This document shows, in pieces, positions 23,730-32,205 of a DNA stretch of 38,236 nucleotides. Source of the DNA: Acidilobaceae archaeon. GTDB taxonomy: Archaea; Thermoproteota; Thermoprotei_A; Sulfolobales; Acidilobaceae. The DNA lies in contig JAPYWV010000008.1 of assembly GCA_028276165.1 (NCBI GenBank), positions 1 through 38,236 of the forward strand, read 5' to 3'. A model generated the notes under the pieces. That model did not search any database and was not told where the DNA came from. It saw only the letters and a program-made list of their open reading frames with translations. The position numbers and the translations under genes are program-made. The stretch's first letter is position 1, and the number at the start of each line of letters is the position of its first letter.

Positions 23730-24407
23730 CTAATCACCCCCTACCACCCAGAACCAGTAGATGAGGTAGACGTAGACAGCATAAACTAGAAGCTTTAATG
23801 GCAGGATTAACCACAAGTATATCGAGATTATAAGATCCAGGTAGCCCACCTCTTTAAGCTTTGCAATTGAACGTTGGACTATCATAGCAAGTAATGAGGT
23901 GATGGCTATGTGGAGCAAGGAGGTAGCAAGTTTTAATACGAAGTTCTCATTAGACGAGACATACCACATTAACCCTATTAACTCTAGGGGATCAATGCTA
24001 GCATTAGGGTTAGATAGACTCCTCCATATCATTAAAAGCACAGCTATAGTTAACGGTGCTAGGGGGTTAATACCCAAGAGCATATGCTCAAACACTTCGT
24101 GGAAGCAGACAAGCACCTGAACTGTGGATAACACTAGAGCTCCAATAACAATATTGTAACGTGAAGTTAACCCCCCTACGAGATAACCCAACAGAGATAC
24201 TATGAGGGTTTGGGAAACCGCAGGGTATACTAGTAACGCTACAGGGATAGCCCATAAGACCCACCGAAAATTCTCATACCCTAGTAAGTAGAATTCAAGA
24301 GGAGCACTGAAAACATATAATGGAATGAAATAGTACTCATACAATGCTAAAGGAAGGGTAACCAGGATTATAAGAGAGGATGCTAATCGCTTCATATAAA
24401 CATCCAC
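23730..24407 (-). CDS. Polytopic membrane protein, unknown
   Basis: 225 aa with about six or seven hydrophobic segments (residues about 8-26, 48-66, 68-90, 92-110, 117-130, 158-182, 195-220). No family recognised. The ATG at 24407 is about 27 nt from a TATA-like GATTAAAATC (24429-24438), so it is leaderless. It may belong functionally with the two secreted-protein genes upstream on the same strand, but it has its own promoter. Confidence 0.6.
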   Translation of the reverse strand: MDVYMKRLASSLIILVTLPLALYEYYFIPLYVFSAPLEFYLLGYENFRWVLWAIPVALLVYPAVSQTLIVSLLGYLVGGLTSRYNIVIGALVLSTVQVLVCFHEVFEHMLLGINPLAPLTIAVLLMIWRSLSNPNASIDPLELIGLMWYVSSNENFVLKLATSLLHIAITSLLAMIVQRSIAKLKEVGYLDLIISIYLWLILPLKLLVYAVYVYLIYWFWVVGGD

Positions 24408-24513
24408 CTAGTAACCCCTTATGATTACGAGATTTTAATCAATGTAGCATATCCATCATGGTAATTGTAGTGGCTTCCTACCCTCCTACACGTCCAATCA
24501 GCATTGTATAGAT

Positions 24514-25158
24514 TTATTGCATGCGCCCTATAATCGTTAAAGGTGATATATATACACTGAACTCTGCGAAGGAAGAAAACCCGCTCCAAACCTCAGCTAT
24601 TGTCAGAAAGCCGATGTAGAGGCCGTCTAGATGAGTCGAAGCTATGACGTATTTACCCAGCCAAGGGGAGAAGATATACCCTGTATCTGGGTTAGCGTAG
24701 AGTCTTATATGGATAAATACATCCCATGTACTATTTAAGTAAGGATCCTTACATTCACGTGCAAGTAATTCCATTACAGGTTGCGATATTCTCTCATACT
24801 TTTTAAGCCCATTGTCACTATCCCAGAACCAGTTGTCCGTTCCATAGTAGGGGTCTCTATCGTTTATCAGAGCATACATATAAGACCCTGGAATCAGATA
24901 CCCCCTCCACCTCAACGCGTCCGCTACCTTAGCTTTTGTAGCATCTCCGTAGAACACTATAGTTATAGGCCAGTCTGTAGTACTTATACCAACACGGGTA
25001 TCGTTGAAATCCCAGTTATAAAATTGATCTTCATACAGCCAGGCTAACCCAAAGTTGTCCGATGTAGCGGGGCCGAGACATGCTATTGGAGTGTGTAGTG
25101 CAAGAAACGCCATTAATATCACCATCATAGTTTCTACCACTACATTGTTTACCCGCAT
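24514..25158 (-). CDS. Secreted protein, unknown, Trp/Tyr/Asp-rich
   Basis: 214 aa. Signal peptide (VVVETMMVILMAFLALHTPIA), then an extracellular domain rich in W, Y and D (YNWDFNDTRVG, DRDPYYGTDNWFWDSDNG) containing WPITIVFYGDATKAKVADALRWRGY. That segment loosely resembles the beta-alpha unit of LssY-C-like domains, but I would not name it so. ATG with a GGTGAT Shine-Dalgarno 8 nt upstream; it starts 3 nt after the stop of the anchored protein upstream, so the two form an operon. Confidence 0.65.
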   Translation of the reverse strand: MRVNNVVVETMMVILMAFLALHTPIACLGPATSDNFGLAWLYEDQFYNWDFNDTRVGISTTDWPITIVFYGDATKAKVADALRWRGYLIPGSYMYALINDRDPYYGTDNWFWDSDNGLKKYERISQPVMELLARECKDPYLNSTWDVFIHIRLYANPDTGYIFSPWLGKYVIASTHLDGLYIGFLTIAEVWSGFSSFAEFSVYISPLTIIGRMQ

Positions 25159-25160
25159 CT

Positions 25161-25964
25161 TTAATCACCTTTAACTCTAAGTTCAACAACTTCCTCAACA
25201 TCAGCTATATACTCTGACTTGATTCTCTTCAAACCAGCACATGGATCTAGGGTCACAATGATTATATCAATCTTTCTAACCTTAAAAGGCCCTTTATCCT
25301 CAACATCACCTTTAGGTATAACTACTTCAAACCATATAGCACATGTCTTCTTATTTTTAAGAATTAGTATTCCCTCTGTATGGAGCTCCTTTTCACCAAC
25401 ATTCCTACCTATCCTGTGTGAGTACCTAGTGTTGATATGGTTTAAGGCTAGCTCGGCAGCCTTCCCTATGATATCTCGGGTTTCCCTAGGCATGTCTAGG
25501 TTGAGGACGTCGGGTACGCTCATCTTCACACCTCGTGTCCTATAGCTAACAACCATGTTCTTATTTAGATCAACCGTTACGGTTATGGAGTTTATGGGGC
25601 CTTTAATCGTGACATTATCTTCGAGGAAGAATCTATCAGGGTATGTTAACTCAACCCATACGGTTTTATCGAAAACTACCCCTACATCTGCACCGAGTTT
25701 ACAACCATCCCTATCTTGTACCCACAGACAGCACATAACCTTACTGATATTAGCTTTACTGGAGATGCTCTTGATTAAGGGATCTGACAAGGCTATCTCA
25801 ACAGCTCTCTTCTCCTCCTCCTCAGTTAGAGGTGAGGTGTCACAACTACTATTACCACCCTTGGAAGTATACTCCACGCTGTGGCCGAGACTATGCTTGA
25901 TAAGAGCTATCGATACAGCAAGAGGCACGCTAGCTAAGAGAGCTAGGATGAGTACGGTTATCAA
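25161..25964 (-). CDS. Membrane-anchored extracellular protein, unknown
   Basis: 267 aa. N-terminal hydrophobic anchor (residues 2-22) and an extracellular alpha/beta domain with Cys pairs (SSCDTS, MCCLWVQDRDGC, KTCAIWF, DPCAG) that could form disulfides. No recognised motif. TTG start. AT-rich TATA-like sequence on the minus strand (about 26018-26030) lies about 55-65 nt upstream. First gene of a two-gene operon with the Trp/Tyr-rich secreted protein. Confidence 0.6.
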   Translation of the reverse strand: MITVLILALLASVPLAVSIALIKHSLGHSVEYTSKGGNSSCDTSPLTEEEEKRAVEIALSDPLIKSISSKANISKVMCCLWVQDRDGCKLGADVGVVFDKTVWVELTYPDRFFLEDNVTIKGPINSITVTVDLNKNMVVSYRTRGVKMSVPDVLNLDMPRETRDIIGKAAELALNHINTRYSHRIGRNVGEKELHTEGILILKNKKTCAIWFEVVIPKGDVEDKGPFKVRKIDIIIVTLDPCAGLKRIKSEYIADVEEVVELRVKGD

Positions 25965-26325
25965 GGGGATCCTAAGGTTCAGTCTGTCTACACCTCATTC
26001 TATACTCTGGGGTTGAACTTTATATTTTTTATTATTACTTCACTTTATTATCACTCTACTCATCATAGCCAGGTACATTGGTTGTTTGTGGAAAATTCTA
26101 GGCTATGGGAATAGGATGTAGGAGGGTTGATTCAATCGACTTTATTGTTATAGAGTACCAGGGCATCGTGAAGCCAGGATGAAGGCCTGGTAATAACGTC
26201 ATTCTACTGGGAGTAGCTTAGGAGATAGTGCTAGATGTGCCCGTGTCTATTGCCGGGATCGCTAAGATTTCTTGTAATCAGCTGTACTAATGAGTATTAG
26301 CGTTGTCAGGGTCTATGTTGTTGTT
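25965..26325. other. Gene-free stretch of about 360 nt
   Basis: Contains the minus-strand AT-rich promoter of the preceding gene (about 26018-26060) and a small hairpin CCAGG-N7-CCTGG near 26171-26187. No ORF with coding character and no recognisable RNA gene. It could contain the 3' end of a decayed gene, but I found no homology. Confidence 0.4.
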
Positions 26326-27153
26326 TTAAGGGTTTCCGATTATCCTGGTTCCCGGGTTTTCTAGGGCTTTTTTGACCGGGTTTTCTAGGAGCCCGTTTGC
26401 TATTAGGATTTCGCGTACCCCCCCTTCTACTGCTTCTACAGCCTCTATTATCTTCCTGTTCATGCCCGGGCCTATTTTCGGTAGTATGCTTCTAGCCTCT
26501 TGGGATGTAAGCTCTCTCACGAGGCTTCCGTCCACTACTAGTCCTTCAACGTCCGTTAAGAGTATTACCTTATCCGCTTTAATGGCCGTTGCTATCTTCA
26601 GCGCTGCCTGGTCTCCGTCCACGTTTAATAGCGTTCCATCGCTGTCCACTGCTACAGGTGCTACCACCACTATGTAGTTTTCCTCGAGTAGCCTATCGAG
26701 CAGCCCCGTCTCAACCCTCACTATCCTACCCGTGTAGCCCCCCTCCACCACCCTCCTCCTCCCCCTCTCGTCCACCACGATTATCCTCTTCCTCCTCTCA
26801 GCCACCAGCGTAGGCCCGTCAGCCCCCGTCACCCCTACAGCTCTCCCCCCTAGCCCTACGATCTTGGATACAATCCACTTGTTAAGCTTACCAGCCATAA
26901 CCATGACGTATACCTCGAGCTCCTCAAGCGACGTATACCTACTCCTAACACCCTCAGGTGAGACAACAAACCTAGGCTCAACACCCATCCTCCTAGAGTA
27001 CTCTGTAACAACATCACCACCACCATGGACTAGAACAACCCTCAAACCACCCCTCCACAGGTCAACAACATCACCTACAACGGAGTCCAGGTTGGATGTA
27101 AGAACCCTACCACCAACCTTAACAACTAAAAGCCCCCCCTGCACGCAGCCCAC
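26326..27153 (-). CDS. lysZ: [LysW]-aminoadipate/[LysW]-glutamate kinase
   Basis: Amino-acid kinase fold enzyme that phosphorylates the gamma-carboxyl of glutamate or the delta-carboxyl of aminoadipate while it is attached to LysW. Motifs: VVKVGGRVL at the start, VVLVHGGGDVVTEYSRRMG, NVDGDQAALKIATAIKADKV and ILLTDVEGL; 275 aa fits the family (acetylglutamate-kinase-like). GTG start; a second GTG three codons in is equally good. It is separated from the rest of the LysW genes by the PaREP1-like gene and has its own divergent promoter region containing GTGTAAC half-sites. Confidence 0.92.
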   Translation of the reverse strand: MGCVQGGLLVVKVGGRVLTSNLDSVVGDVVDLWRGGLRVVLVHGGGDVVTEYSRRMGVEPRFVVSPEGVRSRYTSLEELEVYVMVMAGKLNKWIVSKIVGLGGRAVGVTGADGPTLVAERRKRIIVVDERGRRRVVEGGYTGRIVRVETGLLDRLLEENYIVVVAPVAVDSDGTLLNVDGDQAALKIATAIKADKVILLTDVEGLVVDGSLVRELTSQEARSILPKIGPGMNRKIIEAVEAVEGGVREILIANGLLENPVKKALENPGTRIIGNP

Positions 27154-27279
27154 CCTCAGGATGCGAGACTCAACACCGTTAACAGGGTTACCTTAAACTC
27201 TAATAAACACAAACGTTACACCCGAAACAGATCGTACAATTTCGTTTTAATCTCGTGTAACATTGAAGTACACTGGTGG
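27154..27279. promoter_or_regulatory. Divergent promoter region lysZ / PaREP1-like gene
   Basis: Plus-strand TATA-like CGTTTTAATC at 27243-27252 sits about 28 nt before the GTG at 27280. Minus-strand AT-rich TTTATTAGAG and GTTTAAGG lie about 35-50 nt before lysZ. Half-sites TTACA at 27216-27220 and TGTAA at 27256-27260 resemble the argGH operator core but are not at its spacing. Confidence 0.4.
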
Positions 27280-27699
27280 GTGTTGGTTTTGAGCGAGGAT
27301 GTGGTTAAAGCCCTACTAGCGTCAGCTAGGGAGCTCTACGAGAGAGCGTTAAGGGAGTTCGAGGAGGCTGTGGCTAGGAACGATGTTATAGGGATTAGGG
27401 ATTCTGCTGAGAAAGCGTGGAACGCCGTAGTTCAGGCTATTAACGCTCTTATAGTTTATTACACTGGCGTTACCCCTATGAGTCATTTTGAGAGGAGGAG
27501 GAAGCTTAAGGAGTTAGAGAGATCTGTGAGGGAGGTGGGGGAGCTCGGGTTAGCAGACAGGTATATGGCGAGATTCAGGGTTCTTCATGGTGAGACCTTC
27601 TATGAGGGTATAATCGATGTTGAACAGCTTAGAGATGAGATGGTCAGGGTTGGGAGGATTATAGGGGATGTGGAGAGGCTTGTGTTGAGAAGCTCCTAG
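27280..27699 (+). CDS. PaREP1/HEPN-like small helical protein
   Basis: 139 aa, all helical. Residues about 12-50 (ARELYERALREFEEAVARND, SAEKAWNAVVQAINALIVYY) and the C-terminal LHGETFYEGIID match the style of the crenarchaeal PaREP1 family, whose LHxxFYE motif is characteristic. RFRVLH fits the HEPN R-X4-H pattern, so a ribonuclease or toxin-like activity is possible. No MNT-type nucleotidyltransferase partner lies next to it. It interrupts the lysZ-argC gene order and ends 6 nt from the convergent argC stop. GTG start; TTG at 27283 and 27289 are alternatives for a leaderless message. Confidence 0.65.
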   Translation: MLVLSEDVVKALLASARELYERALREFEEAVARNDVIGIRDSAEKAWNAVVQAINALIVYYTGVTPMSHFERRRKLKELERSVREVGELGLADRYMARFRVLHGETFYEGIIDVEQLRDEMVRVGRIIGDVERLVLRSS

Positions 27700-27705
27700 C
27701 GTCTT

Positions 27706-28770
27706 TCATGCTGGTTTTAATGGGGGTATTCTTAGGCCTAGTGTTTCATCGAAGCCCATTGATATGTTGAATGCTTGTATCGCCTGCCCTGCTGCCCCCT
27801 TGACCAGGTTGTCTATGGCCGCGAACCCCGTGACCCTGGATGCTCTCTTCTCCACTGCGAAGCTTACGTCCGCGAAGTTACTACCTATAACGTACTTTGG
27901 GTCGGGGTAGCCTGGTGGTAGCCCTTTAACGATCCTTACGAATGGCTCCTTGGAGTATGTTTCAACGTAGAGTTTTAGGAGCTCCATGTCATCCAGGTCC
28001 CTTAAAAGCCATGAGTGTGCTGACGCCAGAACACCCCTAATGGAGCTAACAGAGTGTGGGACCATGGATGCTCTTACAGGTTTCCCAGCCACCAAGCTCA
28101 GCTCCTGCACAACCTCAGCTACATGCCTGTGACCCTCAGCCTCGTAGGGCCTCATAGCCCCCTCCCTCTCGGGGTGATGGCTCCCAGGGGCTGGGTTGGA
28201 GCCTCTCTCGCTACTCCCAACCTTGACGTCGACAACTATCCTCTCCAAGTCGATAACCCCACCCTTAACCAACGGTAGTAGGGCTAGTATCGATGCTGTA
28301 GCGTTACACCCAGGTGATGCTATGAGCTTCGCTCCCCGGAGCTCCTCCCTATGGATCTCCGGCATCCCGTACACAGCCTTGGATAGAAGGTCTGGGTATG
28401 GGTGCTCAAACCCATACCAAACCTTGTAGTCCTCAGGGTTCCTAAGCCTGAAATCAGCACTTAGATCCACAACCCTAACCCCGACCTCCAGGAGCCTGGG
28501 GACGTAGTTAAGGCTAACACCGTGGGGTAGAGCTAGGAACGCAACATCAATTTTCTCAACAAGCCTACCGAGGCCCTCGGGGTCCAAGCTTGTAAACCTC
28601 AACCCCCTGTAGAAGCCTCTAAGGTTGAAGTGGACGAAGTGTATAGGCTTACCAGCATACTCCCTAGAGGTAACCACTGTAACCTCAACATTGGGGTGTA
28701 AGGCTAGAAGTCTCAGTAGCTCACCACCAGTATACCCGGATCCACCTAAAACCCCAACCCTCACAGTCAT
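27706..28770 (-). CDS. lysY: [LysW]-aminoadipyl/glutamyl-phosphate reductase
   Basis: ArgC-type NADPH reductase forming the semialdehyde on LysW. Start chosen at the ATG at 28770 (MTVRVGVLGGSGYTGGELLR), because the 29 codons upstream in frame do not match the family and cover the TATA box. Rossmann GGSGYTGGELLRLL, catalytic Cys in ASPGCNATASILAL, and the conserved GSNPAPGSHHPEREG and HRHVAEV blocks are present. 354 aa is normal. It faces away from lysW across a shared promoter region. Confidence 0.93.
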   Translation of the reverse strand: MTVRVGVLGGSGYTGGELLRLLALHPNVEVTVVTSREYAGKPIHFVHFNLRGFYRGLRFTSLDPEGLGRLVEKIDVAFLALPHGVSLNYVPRLLEVGVRVVDLSADFRLRNPEDYKVWYGFEHPYPDLLSKAVYGMPEIHREELRGAKLIASPGCNATASILALLPLVKGGVIDLERIVVDVKVGSSERGSNPAPGSHHPEREGAMRPYEAEGHRHVAEVVQELSLVAGKPVRASMVPHSVSSIRGVLASAHSWLLRDLDDMELLKLYVETYSKEPFVRIVKGLPPGYPDPKYVIGSNFADVSFAVEKRASRVTGFAAIDNLVKGAAGQAIQAFNISMGFDETLGLRIPPLKPA

Positions 28771-28890
28771 AGGCGGAAACCCCCAGTGTGCTGTAACACT
28801 ACAGCTTTTAAAGGTTACCTGGGAGTTACATTTGTAATTCTCTTGAAATTCCACCATAAACGCTTAAATACTCTAACCTTAGAAACCCTA
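28771..28890. promoter_or_regulatory. Divergent promoter/operator region lysY / lysW
   Basis: Minus TATA CTTTAAAAGC (28803-28812), about 35-40 nt before the lysY ATG. Plus TATA GCTTAAATA (28863-28871), about 25 nt before the lysW ATG, hence leaderless. Between and around them are operator-like half-sites TGTAA (28792-28796), TTACA (28826-28830) and TGTAA (28833-28837). A single region can therefore set expression of both halves of the pathway. Confidence 0.55.
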
Positions 28891-29073
28891 ATGTCACGGT
28901 GGAGGCATGTGAAGTCTAGGTGCCCAATATGTGGTAGGGAGGCTTTACTCCCAGATGATGTTATGCCCGGTGAGGTTATAGAGCATGATTGTGGTGTGAC
29001 ATTGGAAGTCGTTATCGACGGTGGTAGGGTTCTATTGAAGCCCCTGGAGATCGGGGAGGATTGGGGAGAGTAG
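28891..29073 (+). CDS. lysW: Amino-group carrier protein LysW
   Basis: 60-aa acidic carrier whose C-terminal Glu is amide-linked to the alpha-amino group of glutamate or aminoadipate. A zinc site CPICG...HDCG (residues about 11-35) and the invariant C-terminus EDWGE identify it. The ATG at 28891 is leaderless by TATA spacing. It is directly followed by the ATP-grasp ligase, the enzyme that loads it. Confidence 0.93.
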   Translation: MSRWRHVKSRCPICGREALLPDDVMPGEVIEHDCGVTLEVVIDGGRVLLKPLEIGEDWGE

Positions 29074-29076
29074 CTT

Positions 29077-29922
29077 TTGAACATAGCACTTGTATACGAT
29101 ATTGCTAGGTGGGAGGAGAGGGCTATACTGGAGGCCGCTAGGAAGAGGTCCATTCGTGTGGAGCTCCTACACCTTGAGACCCAGCCTTTAACTGTTAGCG
29201 GTAGGCCTCCCGTAGAAGCCGATGTATACCTTCAGAGGTGTTTGAGTCACGCTAACGCTCTATCATCAACGATAGCCCTTGAATCCACGGGTGTTCGTGT
29301 TGTTAACAACTCAAGGGCTATAGTTGTGGCTCACGATAAGCTGTGGACCCTAGCCCTCCTCTCCAAGGCCGGGATCCCCACGCCTAGGACTGTTATAGCT
29401 TTTAGCGAGAGCTCCGCCATGAAGGCTGCAGGGGCGCTCGGGTACCCTGTGGTTGTTAAACCAATCAACGGTAGTTGGGGTAGGCTTGTTAGCCTAGCTG
29501 AGGATGAGGAGACCCTGAGGGTTATACTAGAGCATAGGGTTTACATGAACAACCCCTTCCTCAAAGTCCACCTCATACAAGAGTTTGTAAGGAAGCCTGG
29601 GAGGGATATAAGGGTTTTCGTTGTAGGCGATGAGGTCCCAGTCGCCATATACAGGGTTAGCGACCACTGGGTAACAAATACTGCTAGAGGTGGGAGGGCC
29701 CAGCCAGCCCCAATAGATGAGGAGCTTAGAGAGCTGTCGTTGAAGACAGCTGAGACTCTAGGTGTGGAGATAGCAGGGCTCGACGTATTCGAGGACCCTG
29801 AGAGGGGGTATTTGGTTAACGAGGTTAACGCAGTACCAGACTTCAGGAACACTGTGGCTGTTACAGGCTACGATCTACCAGGTAGGATAGTGGAGTACCT
29901 GGCTAGCACCACGAGGAGGTAG
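29077..29922 (+). CDS. LysW ligase, LysX/ArgX family ATP-grasp (copy 1)
   Basis: ATP-grasp enzyme that couples aminoadipate (LysX) or glutamate (ArgX) to the C-terminus of LysW. 281 aa. Motifs: NIALVYDIARWEE at the start, PVVVKPINGSWGRLVSL (ATP-binding Lys and Gly-rich loop, about 126-142), RDIRVFVVG, and the metal-ligand strand LVNEVNAVPDFRNTV near 250-264. TTG start 3 nt after the lysW stop, in the lysW-lysX-lysJ-lysK order of crenarchaea. A second homologue is at 32.2 kb, so each may serve one substrate. I cannot assign which from motifs alone. Confidence 0.88.
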   Translation: MNIALVYDIARWEERAILEAARKRSIRVELLHLETQPLTVSGRPPVEADVYLQRCLSHANALSSTIALESTGVRVVNNSRAIVVAHDKLWTLALLSKAGIPTPRTVIAFSESSAMKAAGALGYPVVVKPINGSWGRLVSLAEDEETLRVILEHRVYMNNPFLKVHLIQEFVRKPGRDIRVFVVGDEVPVAIYRVSDHWVTNTARGGRAQPAPIDEELRELSLKTAETLGVEIAGLDVFEDPERGYLVNEVNAVPDFRNTVAVTGYDLPGRIVEYLASTTRR

Positions 29923-29924
29923 CC

Positions 29925-31100
29925 ATGTTAAATTACCTTAGATTCTACGAGGATAGAGGGCTCCTCATCGCCAGAGCTGAAGCCCAGTATGTGTGGGATG
30001 CGGAGGGTAACAAATACCTGGATTTCCACACAGGCCACGGGGTAGCATTCCTAGGCCATAGGAATCCTAGGATTGTAGAGGCTCTCAAGAGGCAGCTAGA
30101 CGAGGTTATGACGGCTACACCATCATTCAGGGTTAGGGTTAGGGATGAAATGCTATCAGCCCTAGAGAAGGTCATACCAGGAGGCTTAGACCACGTAGCC
30201 CTCCTTAATAGTGGTAGTGAGGCTGTAGAGCTAGCCTTGAAGATAGCTAGGAAGGCTACTGGGAGGAGGAAGCTTGTATCCTTCACAAACTCCTTCCATG
30301 GTAGGACTATGGGGGCCCTCTCTGTAACAGGATCCCAGAAGTATAAGAGGGGGTTCGAGCCCCTGGTGCCCGGTGTTGAGGTTATACCGTTTAACGACGT
30401 GGAGAGTCTTAAGGTGATCGATGGGGAGACGGCTGCCGTTATCGTAGAGCTAGTCCAGGGGGAGGGGGGTGTTATACCAGCTGATCTGGAGTTCGCTAAA
30501 GCCCTGAGGGAGAGGGTTGATGAGGTTGGGGCTCTCCTCGTAATCGACGAGGTTCAAACAGGTTTTGGGAGGACCGGGAGGGTGTGGGCCTTCCAACACT
30601 ACAACATAAAACCTGACGTGCTCGTAGCTGGTAAGGCTATTGGAGGAGGGTTCCCTGTCAGCCTTGTAGCCGTGGGGGGAGATGTGGCTTCGAAGCTCGA
30701 TGTTGGAGATCACGGGTCAACCTATGGAGGTAACCCCCTGGCATGCGCTGCAGTCAAGGCCTCTGTTGAAGTGCTAATAGAGGATAACGTTGTCTCGAAG
30801 GCCGAGACCGCCGGGGCAATGTTAAGGGATAAGCTTGAGTCAAGGCTTAGGGATTCCAGGATCGTGAGGGGTGTTAGAGGCTTAGGGTTAATGCTTGGGG
30901 TTGAGCTGAGGGTTCTACCTACAGGTGTTATAAAATGCTCTCAGGCTAGGAGACTACTCGTACTCAAGGCCGGGAGTACTGTTGTGAGATTACTACCACC
31001 TTACATGATAACGGTCGATGACATAGAATGGGGGGTTGAGGCTCTTGCTAGATGCATCGACGAGGAGGCTAGCGGTAGAGCTCCTGGTAAGACTGGTTGA
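29925..31100 (+). CDS. lysJ: [LysW]-lysine/ornithine aminotransferase
   Basis: Class III PLP aminotransferase converting the LysW-bound semialdehyde to LysW-lysine or LysW-ornithine. 391 aa. FLDFHTGHGVAFLGHRNP-type start block, SGSEAVELALKIARKATGRR, VIDEVQTGFGRTG and the PLP Lys in VLVAGKAIGGGFPVS are visible. ATG start 2 nt after the ligase stop. Its 3' end overlaps the open frame of lysK. Confidence 0.93.
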   Translation: MLNYLRFYEDRGLLIARAEAQYVWDAEGNKYLDFHTGHGVAFLGHRNPRIVEALKRQLDEVMTATPSFRVRVRDEMLSALEKVIPGGLDHVALLNSGSEAVELALKIARKATGRRKLVSFTNSFHGRTMGALSVTGSQKYKRGFEPLVPGVEVIPFNDVESLKVIDGETAAVIVELVQGEGGVIPADLEFAKALRERVDEVGALLVIDEVQTGFGRTGRVWAFQHYNIKPDVLVAGKAIGGGFPVSLVAVGGDVASKLDVGDHGSTYGGNPLACAAVKASVEVLIEDNVVSKAETAGAMLRDKLESRLRDSRIVRGVRGLGLMLGVELRVLPTGVIKCSQARRLLVLKAGSTVVRLLPPYMITVDDIEWGVEALARCIDEEASGRAPGKTG

Positions 31101-32121
31101 AACCTACAGCCCCACATTCAAGGAGGAGGGGGCTGTAGGGGTTCTAAGGGGTTACCTTGAGAAGCTGGGCTTCGACAGGGTTACAGTGGACGAGGTTGGA
31201 AACCTCGTAGCCGAGGTTGGAAGCGGGGGTGAAACCCTACTACTAGCAAGCCACATTGATACCATTGATGAGCCCCTGGAGGCTAGGCTTGAGGATGGAA
31301 AGCTTATCGGACGTGGGGCTGTGGACGCTAAGGGCCCCCTAGCGGCCATGACCATGGCAGCCTATCTTGCATCAAGACACCTTGACCTTTCAAACCTGAA
31401 GGTTGTGCTAACAGCACTCGTAGGCGAGGAGGGGCCTAGCCATGGGGCTAGGCATATAGTGGGGAGGGTTAAGGCCGACTACATTGTCGTAGGTGAGCCC
31501 ACGGGTCTTAACGGTGTAGTGGTAGGCTGTAGGGGTAGTTGTAGGCTTCTAGTAGAGTGCACTGGTAGCGGTGGCCACACAGCTAACCCCCAACTCTACA
31601 GGTCACCTTGCATGGATTTAATCGATATAGTTAAATCCCTGGAGGGGGGCTTGAAGGACTACACTGTAACCCCCGTCTACCTAGAGTGCGGTAGTAGGGG
31701 TAAGCTCAACGTGGTGCCCAAGAGGGCTACAGCTATCTTCAACATAAGGATCCCAATTGGGGGGAGCTCGGGTAGCCTAAGGACGGCCCTTGAGGGGTTA
31801 CTTAGAGCATATGATTGTAGGTGGAGCCTGGAGGAGTGCGTAGAACCATTTAGAACAAGCCCCAACAACCCTGCTGTAAGGGCTGCTGTAAGAGCTTTAC
31901 TAAAACTAGGGCTTAAACCTAGGATAGTCTACAAGGCTGGGACCAGCGATATGACCTTACTATCTAGTATAACAGGTAACATCGTTGAGATAGGGCCTGG
32001 TAGGCCTGAACTCTCCCACACCGACTTCGAGGAGATAAGCTTGGAGGAGTACATGACAGGCATAGAGGTCTACTACAACATAGTAAAGCTTCTAGCGTTG
32101 AGAGAGGTGGAGGTGGGGTGA
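31036..32121 (+). CDS. lysK: [LysW]-lysine/ornithine hydrolase
   Basis: M20-family metallopeptidase that releases lysine or ornithine from LysW. Motifs: LLLASHIDTI (metal His-x-Asp), GRGAVDAKGPLAAM, LVGEEGPSHGARHI (catalytic Glu) and VVGEPTG. The frame allows TTG at 31036 or 31045, overlapping lysJ by up to 65 nt; about 352-361 aa, normal length. The stop (32119-32121) is in frame with the second ligase gene and overlaps a GTG that could be that gene's original start. Confidence 0.9.
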   Translation: MRLLLDASTRRLAVELLVRLVETYSPTFKEEGAVGVLRGYLEKLGFDRVTVDEVGNLVAEVGSGGETLLLASHIDTIDEPLEARLEDGKLIGRGAVDAKGPLAAMTMAAYLASRHLDLSNLKVVLTALVGEEGPSHGARHIVGRVKADYIVVGEPTGLNGVVVGCRGSCRLLVECTGSGGHTANPQLYRSPCMDLIDIVKSLEGGLKDYTVTPVYLECGSRGKLNVVPKRATAIFNIRIPIGGSSGSLRTALEGLLRAYDCRWSLEECVEPFRTSPNNPAVRAAVRALLKLGLKPRIVYKAGTSDMTLLSSITGNIVEIGPGRPELSHTDFEEISLEEYMTGIEVYYNIVKLLALREVEVG

Positions 32122-32205
32122 AACGCTCCTAAAACCGTAGGAGTCTCCCTAGACGTAGTTAGGGTTGAGGAGGAGCTCCTAATAAGGGAGCTTAGGAGTA
32201 GGGGT

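Noticed and set aside
27255-27273. GTGTA-N9-TACAC inverted repeat before the PaREP1-like gene as a third operator
   Set aside because: Spacing between arms differs by one base from the two good operators and the arm is only 5 bp; could be chance.
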